From NCBI RefSeq assembly GCF_004295795.1, contig NZ_SEBR01000016.1:1-64000 (forward strand): a stretch of DNA of 64,000 nucleotides, written 5' to 3'. The DNA is from Flavobacterium sp. GTDB lineage: Bacteria > Bacteroidota > Bacteroidia > Flavobacteriales > Flavobacteriaceae. The notes under the pieces are model-generated. The model ran no database searches. It worked only from the letters and a program-made list of their open reading frames with translations, and had not been told where the DNA came from. A program made the position numbers and the translations under genes. Of this stretch, positions 60,191 to 64,000 are shown one piece after another (the first letter of the stretch is position 1; the number at the start of each line of letters is the position of its first letter).

Positions 60191-63100
60191 ATGTTCAAGA
60201 AATTCATAGAACGTCCCGTTTTGGCGACCGTGATCTCGATTTTGCTCGTGATCGTCGGAATCCTGGGACTCACAAGACTTCCGCTCCAGCAATTCCCTGA
60301 CATCGCGCCTCCGGCCGTTCAGGTGACCGCTTTCTATCCGGGCGCGAATGCCGAAACCATCCTTCGCTCCGTGGCGCCTTCTCTCGAGGAAGCGATAAAC
60401 GGAGTCGAAAACATGAGCTACATGAGCTCGACCGCCAGCAATGACGGATCACTCGTAATCACCGTTTACTTCAAACTCGGAACCAATCCGGACCAAGCTG
60501 CGGTGAACGTACAGAATCGCGTTTCACAAGCCACGAGCCAACTTCCGTCAGAAGTCGTACTTGCCGGAATCACGACAACCAAACAGCAGAACAGCCTTAT
60601 CATGGTCGTCGATATGTATTCGGAAGACGAAACCCAGTACGACCAGACGTTTTTGGCCAATTATGCGCAAATCAACATCATCCCTGAAATCCGACGGATC
60701 CAAGGCGTTGGCCAATCGATCATCTTCGGCGGAAATAAGGATTATTCGATGCGCGTTTGGTTGAAACCTTCACAGATGGCGTCTTATAATCTGACTCCGA
60801 AAGAAGTCATCGGTGCGATCCAGGACAAAAACCTTGAGGCCGCTCCGGGAAAATTCGGCGAAAGCAGCAAAGAAGCGTTCGAGTACGTGATCAAGTACAA
60901 AGGAAAACTCAACAAACCGACCGAATACGAGAATATCGTCATCCGATCGAATCCTGACGGATCGGTTTTGCGCCTCAAGGACGTGGCAAAAATCGAGTTC
61001 GGAGCTTACACTTACGGAAATTACACGCGCACCAACGGAAAACCCGGAATCAACATCGCGGCCATGCAACTCGCCGGATCGAACTCGTCCGAAATCCAGA
61101 TCGCGATTGCCAACCTGATGAAAAAAGCCGAAAAGGACTTTCCGAAAGGCGTGAAATATCTGATCCTTTACAACACCAAAGATTCACTTGACGCTTCTAT
61201 CAAGCAAGTCGTGTCGACTTTGGTGGAAGCTTTTATCCTGGTTTTTATCGTCGTTTACATTTTCCTCCAGGATTTCAGATCGACGCTAATTCCGGCCATT
61301 GCCGTTCCCGTGGCGATTCTTGGGACTTTCTTTTTCATGAACATCTTCGGATTCTCGGTAAACCTTTTGACTTTGTTCGCGTTGGTTTTGGCCATCGGAA
61401 TCGTCGTGGATGACGCGATCGTCGTCGTCGAGGCCGTGCACGCCAAGATGGAACACCGACATTTACCGCCTAAAGCAGCCACCATATCAGCGATGAGTGA
61501 AATAACGGGGGCGATCATTTCAATCACGCTGGTCATGGCGGCCGTATTTTTGCCTGTCGGATTCATGGAAGGGTCGACCGGCGTTTTCTACCGACAATTC
61601 GCCTTTACGCTGGCAATTGCGATCGTGATCTCGGCTTTGAACGCTTTGACGCTCAGTCCGGCGCTGGCTGCGGTTTTCCTCAAGGAAATTCACCACGAAG
61701 GCGATGAGGCGACCAAGAAAAAATCGTTCAAACAGAAGTTCTTCATCGGATTCAACCAAGGATTCGACAAACTCACCACCAATTACGTCGGAAGCCTGCG
61801 TTTCCTTACGCGCCACAAATGGTTGAGCCTTGGCGGACTGGCCGTGATCATTGCCTCGACGATTTTCATGGTGCAGAGAACGCCAACAGGATTCATTCCG
61901 TCGGAAGACCAAGGATTCATCGCGATTTCAATGTCGATTCCGGCCGGAGCGTCGCTTGACAGAACCACTAAAGTCGTGGCCGAAGCCGAAAAGATCTTAC
62001 AGAAACTTCCTTCGCAACGCACCGTGATGGGCTTGTCAGGATTCAATATGTTGACGCAATCTTCGAGTCCGTCGTCTGCCGTGGCTTTCGTTTTGCTCAA
62101 AAAAGCCGGAGAAAGAGGCGAAATTGACGATGTTAATGAGATCATGGGCGACGTCCAGGCCAGATTGTCGGCTATAAAAGGTGCGAATTTCTTCGTCTTT
62201 ACGTTCCCGACGGTTCCCGGATTCTCGAACATCGACGGACTTGACTTCGTGCTTCAGGACAAAACCGGCGGAAGCCTGCAAAAATTCTCGGGCGTCAAGG
62301 ACAAATTCCTTGGCGAGCTCATGAAACGTCCCGAAATCGCCGTGGCTTTCTCTTCATTCAAAGCCGATTTTCCGCAATATGACATGGAAGTCGACGATGT
62401 CAAGGCCGAACAATTGGGCGTCTCGGTAAAAGACATCGCCCAAACGATGCAGGCTTATTTCGGATCGGCTCAGGCTTCCGACTTCAACCGATTCGGGAAA
62501 TACTACCGCGTCATGGTGCAAGCCGACAAGGAGTCAAGAAACGAACTCGCGTCCCTCGACGGAATTTTCGTCAAGAACCGCACCGGAGAAATGGTTCCGA
62601 TCAAAACGATCGTGAAACTCAACCGCGTCTACGGACCGGAAAATGCCTCGCGCTACAACTTGTTCAACTCGATCGGGATAAATGCGATCCAAAAACCGGG
62701 TTACAGTTCGGGTGATGCCATTCGCGCAGTCGAGGAAGTTGCCGCACAGACGTTGCCTTTCGGTTACGGATACGAATTCTCGGGAATGACACGCGAAGAG
62801 ATATCCTCAGGCGGACAATCGACCACGATTTTCATCCTGTCGCTGTTGTTCATCTATTTCCTTCTGGCGGCACAATACGAAAGTTACATCCTGCCACTTG
62901 CCGTCATACTGTCGATTCCGACAGGGGTTTTCGGGGTTTTCGCAGCCATCGGCCTGACCGGAATTTCGAACAACATCTACGTTCAGGTCGCCCTCGTAAT
63001 GCTTATCGGATTGCTGGCCAAGAACGCAATTTTGATCGTGGAATTTGCCGCACAACGGCGACGATCGGGCAAATCGCTGGTTTCCTCGGCGCTCGAGGCT

Positions 63101-63361
63101 GCCAAGTTGCGTCTGCGTCCGATCATTATGACCTCGCTTGCTTTTGTCGTCGGTATGATTCCGATGATGTATGCAAAAGGTCCGTCGGCACAAGGAAACC
63201 ACTCGATCTCGATTGGCGCGGCAGGCGGAATGATTACCGGAGTCGTCTTTGGGGTTTTGATCATTCCTGTGTTGTTCATCGTATTCCAATACCTGCACGA
63301 GAAAGTCTCGGCAAAAAAACCGGTTGCGGCTAATGTTGAAGCCGTTCCAGTCCAAATCTGA
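60191..63361 (+). CDS. RND efflux pump (HAE1/AcrB-like)
   Basis: The 1056-aa inner-membrane pump has the HAE1 layout: the first helix FIERPVLATVISILLVIVGI, a porter domain with the GVENMSYMSSTASNDGS loop, and proton-relay helix 4 with LALVLAIGIVVDDAIVVVE (two Asp). The repeat of the fold is in the second half, with AQYESYILPLAVILSIPTG and MLIGLLAKNAILIVEF. It exports hydrophobic or amphipathic compounds using the proton gradient. Its stop is 4 bp ahead of the outer-membrane channel gene, so all three are one operon. Confidence 0.96.
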   Translation: MFKKFIERPVLATVISILLVIVGILGLTRLPLQQFPDIAPPAVQVTAFYPGANAETILRSVAPSLEEAINGVENMSYMSSTASNDGSLVITVYFKLGTNPDQAAVNVQNRVSQATSQLPSEVVLAGITTTKQQNSLIMVVDMYSEDETQYDQTFLANYAQINIIPEIRRIQGVGQSIIFGGNKDYSMRVWLKPSQMASYNLTPKEVIGAIQDKNLEAAPGKFGESSKEAFEYVIKYKGKLNKPTEYENIVIRSNPDGSVLRLKDVAKIEFGAYTYGNYTRTNGKPGINIAAMQLAGSNSSEIQIAIANLMKKAEKDFPKGVKYLILYNTKDSLDASIKQVVSTLVEAFILVFIVVYIFLQDFRSTLIPAIAVPVAILGTFFFMNIFGFSVNLLTLFALVLAIGIVVDDAIVVVEAVHAKMEHRHLPPKAATISAMSEITGAIISITLVMAAVFLPVGFMEGSTGVFYRQFAFTLAIAIVISALNALTLSPALAAVFLKEIHHEGDEATKKKSFKQKFFIGFNQGFDKLTTNYVGSLRFLTRHKWLSLGGLAVIIASTIFMVQRTPTGFIPSEDQGFIAISMSIPAGASLDRTTKVVAEAEKILQKLPSQRTVMGLSGFNMLTQSSSPSSAVAFVLLKKAGERGEIDDVNEIMGDVQARLSAIKGANFFVFTFPTVPGFSNIDGLDFVLQDKTGGSLQKFSGVKDKFLGELMKRPEIAVAFSSFKADFPQYDMEVDDVKAEQLGVSVKDIAQTMQAYFGSAQASDFNRFGKYYRVMVQADKESRNELASLDGIFVKNRTGEMVPIKTIVKLNRVYGPENASRYNLFNSIGINAIQKPGYSSGDAIRAVEEVAAQTLPFGYGYEFSGMTREEISSGGQSTTIFILSLLFIYFLLAAQYESYILPLAVILSIPTGVFGVFAAIGLTGISNNIYVQVALVMLIGLLAKNAILIVEFAAQRRRSGKSLVSSALEAAKLRLRPIIMTSLAFVVGMIPMMYAKGPSAQGNHSISIGAAGGMITGVVFGVLIIPVLFIVFQYLHEKVSAKKPVAANVEAVPVQI

Positions 63362-63365
63362 TCTC

Positions 63366-64000
63366 ATGAAAAATCACATAAAACTATTGATGACAGGCGT
63401 TCTGCTACTCGTTTTGAGCGCCTGTAAAGTCTCGAAAGACGTGGAGACGCCCAAAGATGCGACGCCGAATACGTTCCGTTTCAACGACGCATCCGGCACT
63501 GCTTCCTTTTCTGTCGCTAACACTGACTGGCGAACTTTTTTCACGGATGAAACGCTGCAAACCCTTATCGACAGCGCGTTGGCAAAAAACAACGACTTGC
63601 TTGTCGCCCAACAAAACATCGAAATTGCGAGATTGCGTTTGGGTCAGGCCAAATGGGGAAATGTCCCGACTTTGAACCTGCAGGTTGCCGCGAGTTCGAC
63701 CAATCCGTCAGAAAACAGCTTGAACGGATTGAGTCTGAGCCAATTCGTCGGCCAACATCACATCGATGATTTTACGACCGCCGGATCCTTGAGTTGGGAA
63801 GCCGACATTTGGGGAAAGATCAGGAACCGCAAGAAGTCGGCGTTGGCGCAATATCTGCAATCGGCGGAAGCCAAAAACGCACTTCAGACGATCATCGTCT
63901 CGAACGTTTCAAAAGGCTTCTACAACTTGCTGATGCTCGATTCCCAACTCGAAGTTGCCCGCAAGAACCTCGATCTCAACGACCGAACTTTACAGATGAT
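63366..64000 (+). CDS. TolC/NodT-type outer-membrane efflux channel (partial)
   Basis: This frame is open to the window end, so the gene is cut; about 211 residues are visible. It starts MKNHIKLLMTG with a lipoprotein signal (LLLVLSAC), then the OMF helical repeats: DWRTFFTDETLQTLIDSALA, NDLLVAQQNIEIARLRLGQA, WEADIWGKIRNRKKSALAQY and SKGFYNLLMLDSQLEVARKN, all typical of the NodT family. It completes the tripartite pump with the two genes ahead, separated by 4 bp from the pump gene. Confidence 0.92.
   Translation, partial: MKNHIKLLMTGVLLLVLSACKVSKDVETPKDATPNTFRFNDASGTASFSVANTDWRTFFTDETLQTLIDSALAKNNDLLVAQQNIEIARLRLGQAKWGNVPTLNLQVAASSTNPSENSLNGLSLSQFVGQHHIDDFTTAGSLSWEADIWGKIRNRKKSALAQYLQSAEAKNALQTIIVSNVSKGFYNLLMLDSQLEVARKNLDLNDRTLQM

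Overview
The window looks like a chromosomal segment of a Bacteroidota bacterium, most likely Flavobacterium or a close relative. The evidence is: promoters with the TAnnTTTG -7 element of this phylum; SusC/SusD pairs; large secreted proteins with C-terminal type IX secretion (T9SS) sorting domains; a tmRNA whose tag reads GENNYALAA; and typical flavobacterial gene neighbours (folP, a DUF1599 protein, a DoxX/MauE-like protein and tpiA; a YedE pair near kdsA). No phage, CRISPR array, rRNA or tRNA cluster was seen. Layout from left to right. 1-25 kb is mostly housekeeping: rlmH, folP, a co-directional set ending in tpiA, a 1530-aa secreted sugar-dehydrogenase-like protein with CBM6 and PKD modules, a phosphate-selective-porin homologue, prmA, clpS, a GH16 glucanase, a split YeeE/YedE sulfur transporter, kdsA and an MFS sugar transporter. 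22.7-25.4 kb holds a ParDE toxin-antitoxin pair and a small lipoprotein between two inverted copies of a long structured repeat, a third copy of which opens the window. 25.5-39.2 kb is a polysaccharide utilisation locus on the minus strand: a one-component membrane regulator, SusC, SusD, a LamG surface lipoprotein, two tandem GH144 enzymes and a GH3 beta-glucosidase. This set points to beta-1,2-glucan as the substrate. 39.2-44.5 kb carries a PNT/saccharopine-dehydrogenase-like enzyme, a serine hydrolase, an amino-acid permease with a short leader ORF, and ssrA. 44.8-57.2 kb carries secreted proteins, a diheme cytochrome-like lipoprotein and a second carbohydrate set (GH88, GH5 mannanase-like, GH3, CE2 esterase). 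57.7-64 kb is a TetR-controlled RND efflux operon whose last gene, a TolC-type channel, runs off the window. How the genes fit together: the PUL would bind and cut a glucan at the surface (LamG protein, GH144), import it (SusCD) and finish digestion in the periplasm (GH3) under the regulator at 36-39 kb. The efflux operon is preceded by four good copies and one weaker copy of an inverted repeat, CTAAC-N3-GTTAG, which also overlaps the tetR promoter and a promoter 6 kb away in front of a 65-aa secreted peptide gene, suggesting a small TetR regulon. The most unusual non-coding material is the long dispersed repeat family, whose hairpins keep their loops while the stem sequences change in a compensated way, and two short ORFs (23 and 24 aa) that sit in structured leaders ahead of transporter genes. 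All functions are assigned by reading motifs and context; no database search was run.
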